A model generated the notes under the pieces. It was given only the letters and a program-made list of their open reading frames with translations, was not told the DNA's origin and searched no databases. From Perkinsus olseni (lineage: Eukaryota; Perkinsozoa; Perkinsida), in the NCBI GenBank assembly GCA_013115125.1, contig JABANN010000251.1:1-47300 (forward strand): 47,300 nucleotides of DNA, written 5' to 3'. Below are positions 35,269-46,001 of this stretch, piece after piece. The stretch's first letter is position 1, and each line of letters opens with the position of its first letter. The translations under genes and the position numbers were made by a program.

Positions 35269-38200
35269 ATGATGCAGCAGCGAGCGGCCTCGAGTGGAGG
35301 CTCCTCCACCTTTACCATCCCCAACCAACAGCATGGTAATGTCGATGGAGCGACCAGGATAGGATTTGGAAAGCACAATGGCAAGACCTTCGAAGAGGTG
35401 ATATACACTGCTATTGCAGAATACTCTAGCACCCCTCGAGGATGGGCTGACGCTTGAGTTTAGTAAATAACACAATCAAATCAACCCTCCCGACCTGCAT
35501 GCTGCCGATGAATCGCTTGGCGAATAGTTTCACTGGCTCAGCGATGGCGTACTGACTTCTCCGATGTACCAAAGCAGAATATTTTTGAGTAGTGAGTTGT
35601 AGTAATGTACTTAAGGGACTTCGGGTGATGCCTAATACACTGGTAGGGGTAGCTACTGCCAACGAATAATGGGTGTATTAGTGGGGTAATGAGTATGTGG
35701 TTCTGCACGAGGCTCGCTGCCAGTTGTGTCGATAAAAACTGTCGTGGAATTGCTTTTACTTATCGTCCTCTCGTCCGGCGGTCCCACACCTCTCGTCGAT
35801 TGGATTCCTTGCAGAGCGGGACATAGGGCCACAGCCGCGTAGGATCTTGTATGCGTTCGAATAACGACTTGCTCGCCGGTCGCGGAGCGCATCATCGTAG
35901 CCGTCGTCGCGGAGAATCCAGTCTGCGTGGTGACACTAAGTAATGAGCATCAAAGTGGAGATACTTATAATGTGACAGTTGTCCTTTGTACTCTCATCAA
36001 ATTCATGTTAATTCATCATCGACATCGGATACCGATTCTACTTCCAATGCTTAGTCGACGCGTTGTACTAGCCCTCAACTTCCGCGCTTGAATGAATCTC
36101 CCCCTCCACAGGTAGCAACGTCCGACCCTGGATACTGTCAGTGGGTGATCAATCAAGAGCAATGTAATGGCCAATTAGCACTTTTCAAGTCGTACCTAGA
36201 AGGCACGGCACCTCCTACTGATCAGAATAATAATTTTAATAATAGTAGTCGCCGGTAGGGTGATATCTTTCTCATCTGCCCGTAGCAAGCATCGACCTCA
36301 GATTCTCACAGCAGCATCCTAATACACAACACCCCAGTAGCGCACCTACGAGTGGACAGCATCCGAGTCAGCCCCTCTCCAGTGGGTGGCGTCCTCCGAG
36401 CCCTAGAGGCCACTTACCAACCTTCCAGGAGTATGCAATTTCAGCACCACCGGCAACACGGTGAGCTCGCGGCTGCCACTCCGCCCCACTGATGATCTCA
36501 GCAATTGTAGTAACTCAATATCGACTCCCCATTTGCCGCCGAGTGGAGGAGGTCTGCCAACATACGACCCCAATCGAGTACAGCAACACTCTACAGGGTG
36601 ATGACTGGAGCTAGTGTCGATTGATCTGTTGAGACTGCCTTTCGGTCAGGTCACAGCCTGCCATGCCATCATACCAGACGCCGCGAACCCTCCCGTGGCA
36701 GTCAACTCAGAATAACGTGCATAACCAGCAGGTTGCAGGGTACCGGACTAAATCAGCCCCGGCAGCTTCCACCTGCCAAAATGCAGCATCAGACGGCAAA
36801 ACGTGAGCAGTCGTACTCCAACGACTGTTATGATGTCAACAAAACAGGTATAACTTCCGCATGGAGATTGGCAGCAACGGCAGCTTGAAGCTTACTACCG
36901 GCGACTGGCTGCCTAGGGAACTCTGGCGAGCACTCAGGTCCGTGCTGGGGGCGTTCAAGGTATGACGATATGATATTCGTATTCAGTTTCGAAACTCCGC
37001 TGTTGCGGCCAGTCGACAACAACCCGGGGGAATATGTAGTGAATGAAGCTCTCATGCCGAACACAAGCAGGTAAGCGGCGAGTGGTGGTAGACTCAGTCG
37101 AAGGTAATGGTGGCAGGGCTAAGATCATCGATAAGGTGATAGCCGAGGCTAAGAAGTTACCCGGAGTGGCCGTCGTGGAGCCGATTCCACAGTGAGGCAG
37201 CATCGAGCGTTACTATCGTAATCTTCTCAGTGCAGGTTCGTACTCTCGGTTCTATCGAGTAACCCTACCCCTACTGAGACCATCCCTATACCAGAAGCCA
37301 TTGACGCGATACAGCCACCTTTGAAGCCCTATCAAAGGGCTGGGGTGGAATTCGCTTTGCAGCGGAGGGGCAGATGTCTGTTCGGTGATGAGATGGGCCT
37401 AGGCAAGACGCTACAGGCATTGGCTGTTGCTTTGGCTTACCGGAGTGAATGGCCGGTATTGGTGGTATGCCCACCTAGTTTGAAGTTTGTGTGGAAGGAT
37501 CAGATTTTAGAGTGGCTGAAGGATCATGTCCGGGGAGATCAGGTTCAGGTAGGTCGCCGACTTTGGCTGCCACTCCATAGCGGGCTTTTGTCAGGTCATC
37601 ATGAAAGGGAAGGACACCATTCAAAGCGACGCGAAATTCGTTATTGTTGGCTACCCCCTCATGAACAACTCCAAATTCCAGACCAGGCCTAACGGCTCTA
37701 AGTGAGTGTAGCATAGTGTGGCAGCCATGATGGGAGTGTTTTCGCTTCCCGATTCCTCGGAACACTGTTGGAGGAATTCGATAGGATTAAGTCATATGGG
37801 GCCGAGTTGCGCTCAATCAATCCTCATACCCCGGTTAAAAAGGAAGTTCGGGAAATTTCCCTCGGAGCCATGAGGTTCTTGGGGCCGGATCCTGCCGTTC
37901 CCCCGAAATGCGCGGGAGTCAGTAATCGTGCTTGAGAGCAGTGGGTGAGACCTCGAATCGACTTGCGAGTCTTCTATGTTCACGCCGCGTGAATCACGCG
38001 AGGAAGTTGCCTAGAGCTGCGAACCTCGCAGTCCAAAGCCCCTACATCCTCCTGCCCGAGCAAATCGCTCCGGATCAACCCTGGCGCCTAGCTCACGTAG
38101 AGCAGTACTTCATCAATTCGAGTACCTCGCGAGATGAGCACCCACGCTCATCGAATGGATTTCTCGTTATTGACGCAGCATTGGGCAAGGATGGTCACCA

Positions 38201-40717
38201 TCTGATGGTGCGCAAGACGAGTCCTACATAGGATATGAGGAACAAGCAGAGGTGGTGAAGTCTACTATCCGTTCAACATTTGGATATGTTGCAACCAGAC
38301 GGTCAACACTGACATAAAACCGCAAAGTGATGGTCATGGTTCTCGAGGGACTCTCACTGTATTTCCCTTGGTTCATTCAACTCAAGCCGGAAGATCTTCA
38401 CATTCAGACAGTCTTAATTCTAGTGCGACCATACGAGATGTAGGGTTCGGTTGTGCAAGCGGTCCACGGAAGAGTTTACCTGGTTATTAGGGTTACCACC
38501 TCATCATTCCCGATGATGAACGAGAGCTCACGTGAAAGCCACCTCTGCCGAATGCCACTCAGTATGATCACCCCCCTTAGAATCCTTCTATCCGCTCCGC
38601 GGTAAGGCCCGAACATCTGAGGGTGAAGGAGCAGGCGTCCAGGGCCCGGTAAGAAGTAGGAATTTTTCCTCACTTCAAATACCGACGGTATACCGTTGCT
38701 CCGTGAATAGGAATGGCGGAGTGGAGTCTACTCAATAGACGCTCATCCCGGCCTCACTAATGCCTTTATGGAAACCCGCCGTGGTTAAGACTTCACAAGT
38801 TGCCTATCAGCTCCAGCGTTGTGTAGTAGAAGGAACAGCGTGGTCATACGTCGGTCACGGCTCGCTGTCGGAAGGTCGTTGAAGCCCTCTGAGCGGTTCG
38901 CTGATAGCCCGGTGTGAACTTCTGAGTCAATGTCTACACGATTGTGTGTTGTATGGGAGTGCTGTTGAGCTTAGGACCCTTCCGTGCCAACGATTAATCA
39001 TCGCCGATGGTGTTGAGTTATGCCGATTGATTTATTTGGTGTAGAAATTTGATTGCGACTGGTTGGCAATGACTGCAAACTTTGCAGTACACAGCCTGTC
39101 CTACCACTTCTGGCTGGAACCAGGTTCTTGTTCCGAGAACCTGCTCGACGCTGCATCTGCTCTCTCTCAGTTTCCAAGTGGTGATATGTGATGAGTGTCA
39201 CGCTATTAAGGATAGTAAAGCTCAGCGGACAAGAGCTGTGATACCGGTCATCCAGCGAGCCAACCGGGCTATTCTAATATCTGGCACGCCGGCGCTCAAC
39301 CGAGCAGCAGAGCTTTACAATATCCTCTACTGTCTCCTCAGTAAGGTGGACATTTTCGGGTTCCCTCCGTTCATCTCTCCATTCAGAGGATTTTCCTAGC
39401 GAGAGTAAATTCCACAACCGTTACTGCATCAAGGAGCAGCAGCACATCGGCAAGGGTGAGCTCTGTACACTTACCGTGACGAACGCTCCGAGTCAGAGAC
39501 GACCTTTCAGGACGGGTAGTTAACAAGTGGGTGGGGGCCAAAAACAAGGAAGAGCTGTACAGCCTCCTCACAAGTAGGCCTACAGCGGTCTGTGATGGCG
39601 GGCTATCACCACAGGCGGATGTCTGTTAGCCAAGCCAAGCTCATCAGGTACGATAATGATACGCCGACTGAAGAAGGACGTGTTGAAGGAGCTTCCCGAG
39701 AAGAACAGAATTAAAGTCCCACTGGACATCACAGAATCCAAAGCCCAGAAGGTCTTGGCGGAGGTGCAGCAGGCGCAGAAGACGATGAGGGAGCTCAGCA
39801 AGGAGAGTCTCATGAATGGTAGTGGACAGAGGTCAGAAGGATTCCTCAAGGTATGGAGAAAGACGGGCGAAGCCAAAATAGGAGCAGTCAAGGTGAGACC
39901 GGTCGAGTGGACGAGCTTGCATATCATGTGGCTCCTCAGGACTATCTGGATTACCTTCTCGACAACGACTGCAAGATGCTTGTCTTCGCTCATCACCGCA
40001 GTATGCTTGATAAGTTGGAGGAGAAGGTCGACGGAATACTGCGGGTGAAGGGAAGTTCTGCGGGGAAGAATTATGGGTAAGGGGAGTTGCCGACTCCTGA
40101 TAGTAGGACTTGTCACAGACTCATACGGATAGACGGACAGACGCCACAGACGAAGAGGCCAGAATTAGTTAAGAAGTTCCAGGAGGACGAGGATATCAGA
40201 GTTGGTAAGGATGGTGAGAAATGCTGGAGACGAGGGTTGCCAACTGTCTCAGCCGTCCTCTCCATCACGGCGTGTTCGGAAGGCTTGACGTTGACTGCGG
40301 CCAGTGTGGTAGTATTTGCCGAGCTCTACTGGGTGCCGGGTACCATCGAACAGGCCGAGGCACGAGTGCATAGGATAGGCCAGACGAAGAAGTAATGGTA
40401 GTAGGGCCGTTAGGCTAACGGCGTTAGCCGACTCAACTGTGCCCCTCAGTTGCGTGGACATCCATTATCTCATCGCACGTGGCTCCCCGGATGAGGCTGT
40501 GTACGCCTGCTTGAAGCGGAAGAAGGAGGACACGTCTGCCATCCTAAATGGCGAAGTCGAAACCCTGAAGGCCCACGACTCTCCCGTCCGCTTTGGTGGA
40601 GCTAAGAGGATGAGGCCGATGAGTGAGCTCTACGAAGCTGCCGAGGCCGCTGTTGAGGAGGTCTCGGAGGTTATGCCACCAGCTGCCAAGCGATCGGCAG
40701 CGTCGATGGACGGATGA
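35269..40717 (+). CDS. SMARCAL1: SMARCAL1/HARP-like annealing helicase (SNF2 family)
   Basis: This is an SNF2 ATPase of the SMARCAL1 group, which rewinds single-stranded DNA at stalled forks. It starts at 35269 ([11 protein letters not shown]). An N-terminal domain, [12 protein letters not shown] (exon 1, to 35397) plus [19 protein letters not shown] (36112 on), resembles the FGK-x-GKT-x-EEV nuclease-associated/DUF3820 type. A Gln/Pro/Ser-rich linker follows. A HARP-like part comes next (36845-37190: [39 protein letters not shown]). The ATPase has [14 protein letters not shown], Walker A DEMGLGKT (about 37390), [27 protein letters not shown] (DECH box, 39185) and [20 protein letters not shown]. 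The C-lobe has [57 protein letters not shown] and [12 protein letters not shown]. The TGA is at 40715-40717. All helicase motifs are present. Two introns (35398-36111 and 37702-39170) are unusually long. The frame around 36958 is not resolved. Confidence 0.9.
35398..36111 (+). other. 714-nt intron of the helicase gene
   Basis: GAAGAG|GTGATA at 35398 and CCACAG|GTAGCA at 36112 join in frame (FEE then [11 protein letters not shown]), and the joined sequence matches the order of the known motif. The intron is about fourteen times the usual length here. On the minus strand it holds open frames at 35426-35662 and 35653-35895, the first reading [20 protein letters not shown]. These could be a nested gene or chance. 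I find no repeat ends. Confidence 0.55.
37702..39170 (+). mobile_element. 1469-nt intron holding a decayed insertion
   Basis: The splice AA|GTGAGT at 37702 and CTCTCTCAG|TTTCC at 39171 restores [14 protein letters not shown], so the whole stretch is removed from the helicase message. Inside are protein-like remnants in changing frames. About 37760-37935 reads [16 protein letters not shown] and [16 protein letters not shown]. About 37990-38230 reads [20 protein letters not shown] and [19 protein letters not shown]. About 38255-38490 is a further long open stretch. They do not belong to the helicase. The likeliest explanation is an old broken transposable element captured in an intron. I cannot name its family, find its ends, or see a target-site duplication; it has several breaks. 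Confidence 0.4.
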
Positions 40718-40853
40718 CATCTCCGTGACGATGGTGATGAATCACGTTGGTTTCACTGCATCCCAAGGGGGTTGTGTTTTGACTTCAATTAACGAATAGG
40801 GATCTTGTTAGGCTACGATCATATTATCAGATCACATTAAGTACCACTTTCAA

Positions 40854-41283
40854 ATGTTCCACCCCTCACCGATGGCTCTGACGAGGATACCTCGTGAGAT
40901 GGTCTTTGCTATGGTAAGCCAAGGAGGGTTTGTATCGTTGTTGACTGTGATGGTATCAGGCCAGAGGAAGTTACGGTCGAACGAAGAAGTGCTTCAGACT
41001 GGCCATAGGACGAGTGATGCATGACTTGATGAGGAGTTATATAGCCCGACAGAAGCGGTCGAGGATCCACCGATGCCATTGGATAGCCCGACTCAACGCC
41101 GCCACTCGGGAGTATAACATGCCATATGCTCATTTTATTAATGGGGTTAGGACGGGGGACATGATGCTGTCGAGGAGGGTATTGACAACTCTGGCCGAGA
41201 CTGAGCCTATCACATTCAAGGCCGTGCTGGATGAATCTAAGAGATACTGGAAGGTAAAGAAGAGGATACTCCTGCGAGCATGA
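40854..41283 (+). CDS. MRPL20: Mitochondrial ribosomal protein bL20m
   Basis: Two exons (40854-40913 and 40960-41283; intron 46 nt) make 127 codons plus stop. The conserved bL20 core is plain: RLAIGRVMHDLMRSYIARQK, HWIARLNAATREYNMPYAHF, INGVRTGDMMLSRRVLTTLA and PITFKAVLDESKRYWKVKK. bL20 binds 23S-type rRNA early in large-subunit assembly. The first 20 residues (MFHPSPMALTRIPREMVFAM) are a plausible mitochondrial targeting start, and nuclear introns exclude an organellar gene. It sits 136 bp after the helicase stop on the same strand. Confidence 0.92.
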
Positions 41284-41706
41284 CCATGGGTATCTTAGGT
41301 CGAACCGAGTCGGATACGAGATATCCGTGGGGTTTAATCACCACATACCCTGTTGCCATGTTGTTTCTGTTCTATGTGGATGTTGAATTGTTAGTTCGGT
41401 GAGACCGGGGGCAATTCGGGTATTGCTGATTGTGATGGGCATTACTCGTACTGCGGTCGAGCGCGTCCTTTTAGTTTCATGGGTGGCGACATGTGGTCGA
41501 ACGATTGAAAGTCGTCGTCTAACAGACGAGTCGTCTGAGACGACGTCTGTCCGAACAAACCAGAAAGTCGTGTTCCATGCTCTTTATTGTGGGGACACTA
41601 GCATTGGGGGATGCGGTTATCATCCTACGAGTTCGAACGAGCTCTTGGTCTCCGGCTGCCTGTAGCGTTGTTGCCTTTCGTGAGTGATTAGTCCTCCCCC
41701 CATCGT
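41284..41706. other. Intergenic, with a 15-bp hairpin at 41513-41545
   Basis: No gene is evident. At 41513-41545 there is a compact stem: CGTCGTCT (41513-41520), two unpaired A, CAGACGA (41523-41529), a single G, then TCGTCTG and AGACGACG. This gives 15 paired bases with a one-base loop and a two-base bulge. It lies about 160 bp before the first copy of the tandem array and would fit a regulatory or recombination site. Confidence 0.6.
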
Positions 41707-42794
41707 ATGCTCTTCCCTGCCCACGTTGAAGCCCTCCGTTGTTCGATGGTTGAAAGGGTGTGGAAGGAGTCGACAGTCGTCGGGCCACTACCGGAGTTGA
41801 TGTGTGATATTATGGCCTACATACCCAAACCTGCCCTAACCTTGGATTGCCCTATGGAGGAGATTATCCTGGACATCGACAAGAGTCCCGACTTCATCTT
41901 CGCCAACGGCGATATCGTGTACGGATTTATGACAGTTCGAGATCCCTGGTTCGGGAGCGAATCCACCCTCCTGGGGAAACCATGGTATTGGCCTCCCCAA
42001 CCGAACGTGGTGAAGTCTTAGCCTATTACTGCGACATCTCTGCCCGCTGTTTGTACATTTTGTCGAAGACTCCTACTGCTCATAGATGGACACTGGTTGA
42101 GTATTGCCTGAAGAGCGGCCATGTTACTAGAGCCTCCGAAGTGCCTCGAGTCTCGGGGATAGGTATCGGTAAGCGAGGGCTTCTCATCGCTGGTGATCAC
42201 TGCTTCCTCGCTGTATGCTGGCACGATCGGGTCGAGATCCTCCACACCGAGCTGGAGGGTGGGAGTGGTAGCTTTGAAGTGATATGGTCTACTCAGTTAG
42301 CTGATCCTGCAAGCCTCTTGAAAGTATACCTTCATCTGGTTCGTCCTGCTCCTCTCACCATGGATGTTATATACCCGACACGATCATCCTTCCGTTCGTT
42401 GAGGCTGGTGATGCTCAGGGAATCCTCGCCATTCATTTTCGATAGTGAGGCGCCCACTGAGCTGGCGGGAAAGAATAGGATGAGTCGGTCTATCGTTGGT
42501 ACCAACCTTCATCTCTGTCTTGGCTCGAAAGATGCTCATTGCTTACGTGATAGTAAAGGTCGTCAAGAGTCGTCGCTATTTTCCTTGAGGGAACCAATGA
42601 AGTGGCTTACGCAGCGCTCGTCCGCTGCTGATCACTCCGGGAGATTTTATTTCATCATTCGCAGGCCGCTGGTGACTCACGACGGTGTCACGAGGAAGGA
42701 CAGGTATCGTCTTCTCCGTGCTCATCCATACCTCGCTAACTTACTTTGGCTCCCCACCGGGTGTCGGAAATTTCTTCTGGTCGATAAGTCTTAA
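41707..42794 (+). CDS. Tandem family copy 1: F-box-like N-terminus, propeller-like body
   Basis: The ATG at 41707 gives MLFPAHVEALRCSMVERVWK, then STVVGPLPELMCDIMAYIPK and PALTLDCPMEEI. The spacing LPELMCDIM-x-YIP-x-xL resembles an F-box, the Skp1-binding element of SCF ligases. The body of about 300 residues has short beta-rich blocks, such as HCFLAVCWHDRVEILH, SFEVIWSTQ and APLTMDVIYPTR, ending RYRLLRAHPYL. This suggests a beta-propeller, as in F-box-associated domains; it is inference, not a recognised family. After about 41950 the homologous protein continues in another frame (ERIHPPGETMVLASPT), which runs to the TAA at 42792-42794. The position is a one-base indel relative to copy 2, so the copy is either a pseudogene or carries a sequence error. 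Confidence 0.7.
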
Positions 42795-43142
42795 AGTTTC
42801 AGAGGAAGCTTTCAACTCTTCATCGGTTGGTGGCCTTCCGTTGGTTACCAGTGAAGCTGATTGCAGTATTCAGCCCTGTGGGGCTCTGTCTCGTTCTTTT
42901 TCTCTCTGGAGAGTGTGCTGTAAGAGAAAGTTTTATGCTATCGGCTATCACTTATTGCGTTCGATACTTTCGGGGTAGGTGCTGCCCTATCGTGTCAGAT
43001 TTCGCGGATGCCGGTGGCACGTCACATGACTCCTCACATGCTCGAAACCACTCCAGTCTCGGAGGTTCCCATTGACTCTTTGGATGTCAACCGCAGCAGA
43101 CGTTCTTTTACTCTGTAGCATCACTTGATCGCCCCACTCAAT
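42795..43142. other. Intergenic spacer between array copies 1 and 2
   Basis: I see no supported gene. The last bases before the next ATG (CACTCAATATG) are shared exactly with the sequence before copy 4 at 47190, so at least a few bases of upstream sequence are duplicated with the gene. Open frames here (for example 42827-43075) have no homology to the family. Confidence 0.4.
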
Positions 43143-44172
43143 ATGCTCTTCCCTGCCCACGTTGAAGCCCTCCGTGTTGAGATGGTTGAAAGGGTGTGGA
43201 AGGAGTCGACAGTCGTCGGGCCACTACCGGAGTTGATGTGTGATATTATGGCCTACATACCCAAACCTGCCTTAACCTTGGATTGCCCTACGGACGAGAT
43301 TATCATCGACATTGGGGAGGACCCAGAGCTCATCTTTGCCAATGGCGGTGGCGTCTTCGCTATCTTCACACGTGCCAGCTACCTGTTGCTCAAGAGAGTG
43401 TTTCCTCCCGGTGAGAAAATCACCTTGGCCCCGCCGCCCGGGAGTGACAATCTCGAAGCCTTCCACGTCGACACTTCGGCTTGCGGTTTGTACGCTCTGT
43501 ATTGGAATGCCGCCAGTGAGCTGCTGCTGAGTGAGTATAGCTTGACGGATGGGACGGTGTGCAAGGTCTCTAAACTACCTCGGGTGTTGTGGCCAGCCGG
43601 CCTGCCCCTTGAGGTCATCGTTGTAGACAAGCACTGCTTCCTCACGGTGCGTTGGCGGACCTTGTTGGAGGTTCTACACGTTGTACTTGGTGATGGAAAT
43701 GGCTGCTTCGAGGTGATATGGTCTACTCGTATCACGGCTGATCTCGAACTAGCAAAAGAGAGGTTCCATTTGGTGTCCCGTGCCCCTCTGATCATCGACG
43801 TCGTTTACGATGGAGAGCGGACTCTCAGATCTGTGAGGCTCGAGATGGTCAGGGAGTCGTCCCCATTCCTCTTCAAAAGTACAGCAGTCGCTGAATCGCC
43901 ATCAGAAGGTTATGTCGTCGGCCCCATCACCTACCAACGTCTATATCTGCCTGTCAGGAGAGAAGTCCTGTTTATGCAACACCAGATGGCGTCTCCAGTC
44001 CCCTAAATTCAAGTCTGAAGAGCTACTGGAGGGGCTCGAGGTTTGCATGCCCGCTACTGATAACTCTGGGCAGGTTTACCTTCTGAGATGCAAGGGTCTT
44101 GAAGCTTACCGTGGTGGTCCAGAGAAAGTCAGTTATCGTCTCCTCCGTGCCCACCCGTATCTTCGTATGTGA
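43143..44172 (+). CDS. Tandem family copy 2
   Basis: The ATG at 43143 starts MLFPAHVEALRVEMVERVWK with the same GPLPELMCDIMAYIPKPALT. The frame is open through LIFANGGGVFAIFTR, RVFPPGEKITLAPPP, HCFLTVRWRTLLEVLH, CFEVIWSTRI and LRSVRLEMVRESSPFLF to a TAA near 44006. The family sequence from about 43925 on (TNVYICLSGEKSC, DNSGQVYLLRCKGLEAY, SYRLLRAHPYL) is in another frame and ends at 44170-44172. The shift is in the opposite direction to that in copy 1, so the two arose independently. This is the best preserved copy, with about 280 residues before the shift. If the first frame alone is used, the protein lacks its last segment. Confidence 0.72.
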
Positions 44173-44929
44173 TACCATTATCGACCCGTTCGGTGAGCAG
44201 ATTCCTTGCCGAGAGCTGCTCTTTCCTATGAGGCTCGTTCTTATCAGATTTTCTGTCATTACAAATGCCATCGTTGAGTTAAGAGTAGGGCCTCATACGA
44301 GTATCCCGCCTAGTCTCCCCAGGCACCCTGTCCCCTTTCGTGGGGAGGTGAGTTGTTGGAACCCAGTTGTTCCTTGCTGTGCACAGCGAAGTATAATCAC
44401 AAATGTGATGTTCCTTATATAAACCACCTGCTCATGCATCCATAACGATGCGTCGGGGATGCATTGGACTCTAAAATTAAATGCGGTATACTCTCCTCCG
44501 AAGTCTTCTCTATACCAGAATCTTTCATCTGCAGTCCCCAGGAGAGTTGCGACATGATGGCGGCTCTGGTGGCGTTGCACAATCATGGCCGATGCCTCAG
44601 CATCACGTACGCAGTCTCTAGAGTGATGAAGGATCCCCTACGACTGCTCTGACGGATATGACGTCAATCGTGACTCACTCGATTATTTAGTCGCTCGGAT
44701 TTTATCCTACCTGTGATGCGCGAATAACTTCCAGTCCGATAGCTGCTACTGCACTCAACCTGCTAACCAGAATTCCAATACGTCTATCATGATTAGTAAT
44801 CATTGGCAATGAATGATTTGCGAGCGCAATTCTTTCATTACAAAATCAGGTGTGCATGCGTGCTGACTGTAGTCGAACGGCGGATGATGTTTCTTAGGAT
44901 TATCTTCAGCAATTTCACCTTCTCAACAG
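44173..44929. other. Intergenic spacer between array copies 2 and 3
   Basis: About 750 bases without a supported gene. An open stretch at 44464-44652 reads SIPESFICSPQESCDMM and GRCLSITYAVSRVMKDPLRL, but it has no ATG at its start and no relative that I know. The bases just before copy 3 end in TTCTCAACAG, a good splice acceptor. Confidence 0.35.
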
Positions 44930-46001
44930 ATACTCTTCCCTGCCCACGTTGGAGCCCTCCGTGTTGAGATGGTTGAAAGGGTGTGGAAGGAGTCGACAGT
45001 CGTCGGGCCACTACCGGAGTTGATGTATGATATGATGGCCCACATACCCAAACCTGCCCTAACCTTGGATTGCCCTATGGAGGAGATCCTCATTAAGGAT
45101 AAGCCTGCCTTTCTCTTCACTAGGAAGAGTATCGTGTATGGTATCTTCAAGAGACACAGCTCCATCTCCCTCGAGCAGGTATCTCCTCCAGCGGAGGGTG
45201 TCATTCTCGTGAGATACGCCAGGCCATCCGAGTGGTACTACAATTCTACCTGCTACTACGATGCTGAGGCTTCCCATCTCTACATTCTACGATATGATAG
45301 TGGTGGAAGGTACTTCTTGGAGTGACAGTACAGTCCGTGGTACAGCATCTCTAATCGACTATAGCATGAGATGTGGCGCGGTTTATAGGACTTAATTAAG
45401 GTTTCCCAACCTCTCTGGCGCGGGGCAGTTTCCACGAAGTATGGCTGTCATCGGTGCATCATTCTTCTTTGGAATAGAGTCGAGACACAACCGTGGTGAG
45501 ACTACGAGATCTATCGAAGTGTTATGCGCTGACAAGAGTGGTAAAGTGAATGTTGTATGGCATATTCATGACAGAGACGTTAGGTTGATCGGACTCCATC
45601 CAGTATCAGCATCGCCATTGATGTTGGATGTCATCTACTCAGAAGATGGCGCCTGGCACTCTGTTAGACTTGAGGTTGAGAGGCTAGCGGCTCCTGTTGT
45701 CGTGGAGGAACGATGCCGCCGTCAAATGCCGATGAGTCAGAATGCAGATTACTTTGCAGGGGGCGTTCTCATGCTCCGGAATACTCCAAGCATCTCGATC
45801 TTCGATAGTCGTCTGAGACGGATCTCGGCCGAGCTGAGCTTACCCGGGGACCCCGCCTGTTTGAACATCTCCATCGACAGGTCTGGGGGGATTTACTTCC
45901 TAATTGAACGGCTTGTAGAAGGCTACCCTCGCTACCGGGTTCACTGCGCCTTTCCCTCTTCATCCGAGAGGTCACCTCCCTTGTTGCTGACGCTACTTTG
46001 A
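44930..46001 (+). pseudogene. Tandem family copy 3, start lost and broken
   Basis: The copy keeps the near-identical leader (LFPAHVGALRVEMVERVWKE, GPLPELMYDMMAHIPKPALT), but the position of the ATG reads ATA (44930-44932). The frame stops at 45323-45325 after YDSGGRYFLE. Family homology resumes as YSMRCGAVYRT and, from 45441, MAVIGASFFFGIESRHN, VVWHIHDRDVRLIGLHPVSA, LMLDVIYSEDGAWHSVRLEV and RYRVHCAF, ending at 45999-46001. An in-frame stop and at least one frame change lie between 45325 and 45441. Compared with copies 1 and 2 it is more divergent in the body but not in the leader. An upstream exon joined at the AG at 44928-44929 could supply a start, so a live gene is not excluded. Confidence 0.65.

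Noticed and set aside
44464-44652. Possible small gene between array copies 2 and 3
   Set aside because: No ATG at its start, no recognisable motif and no splice structure.
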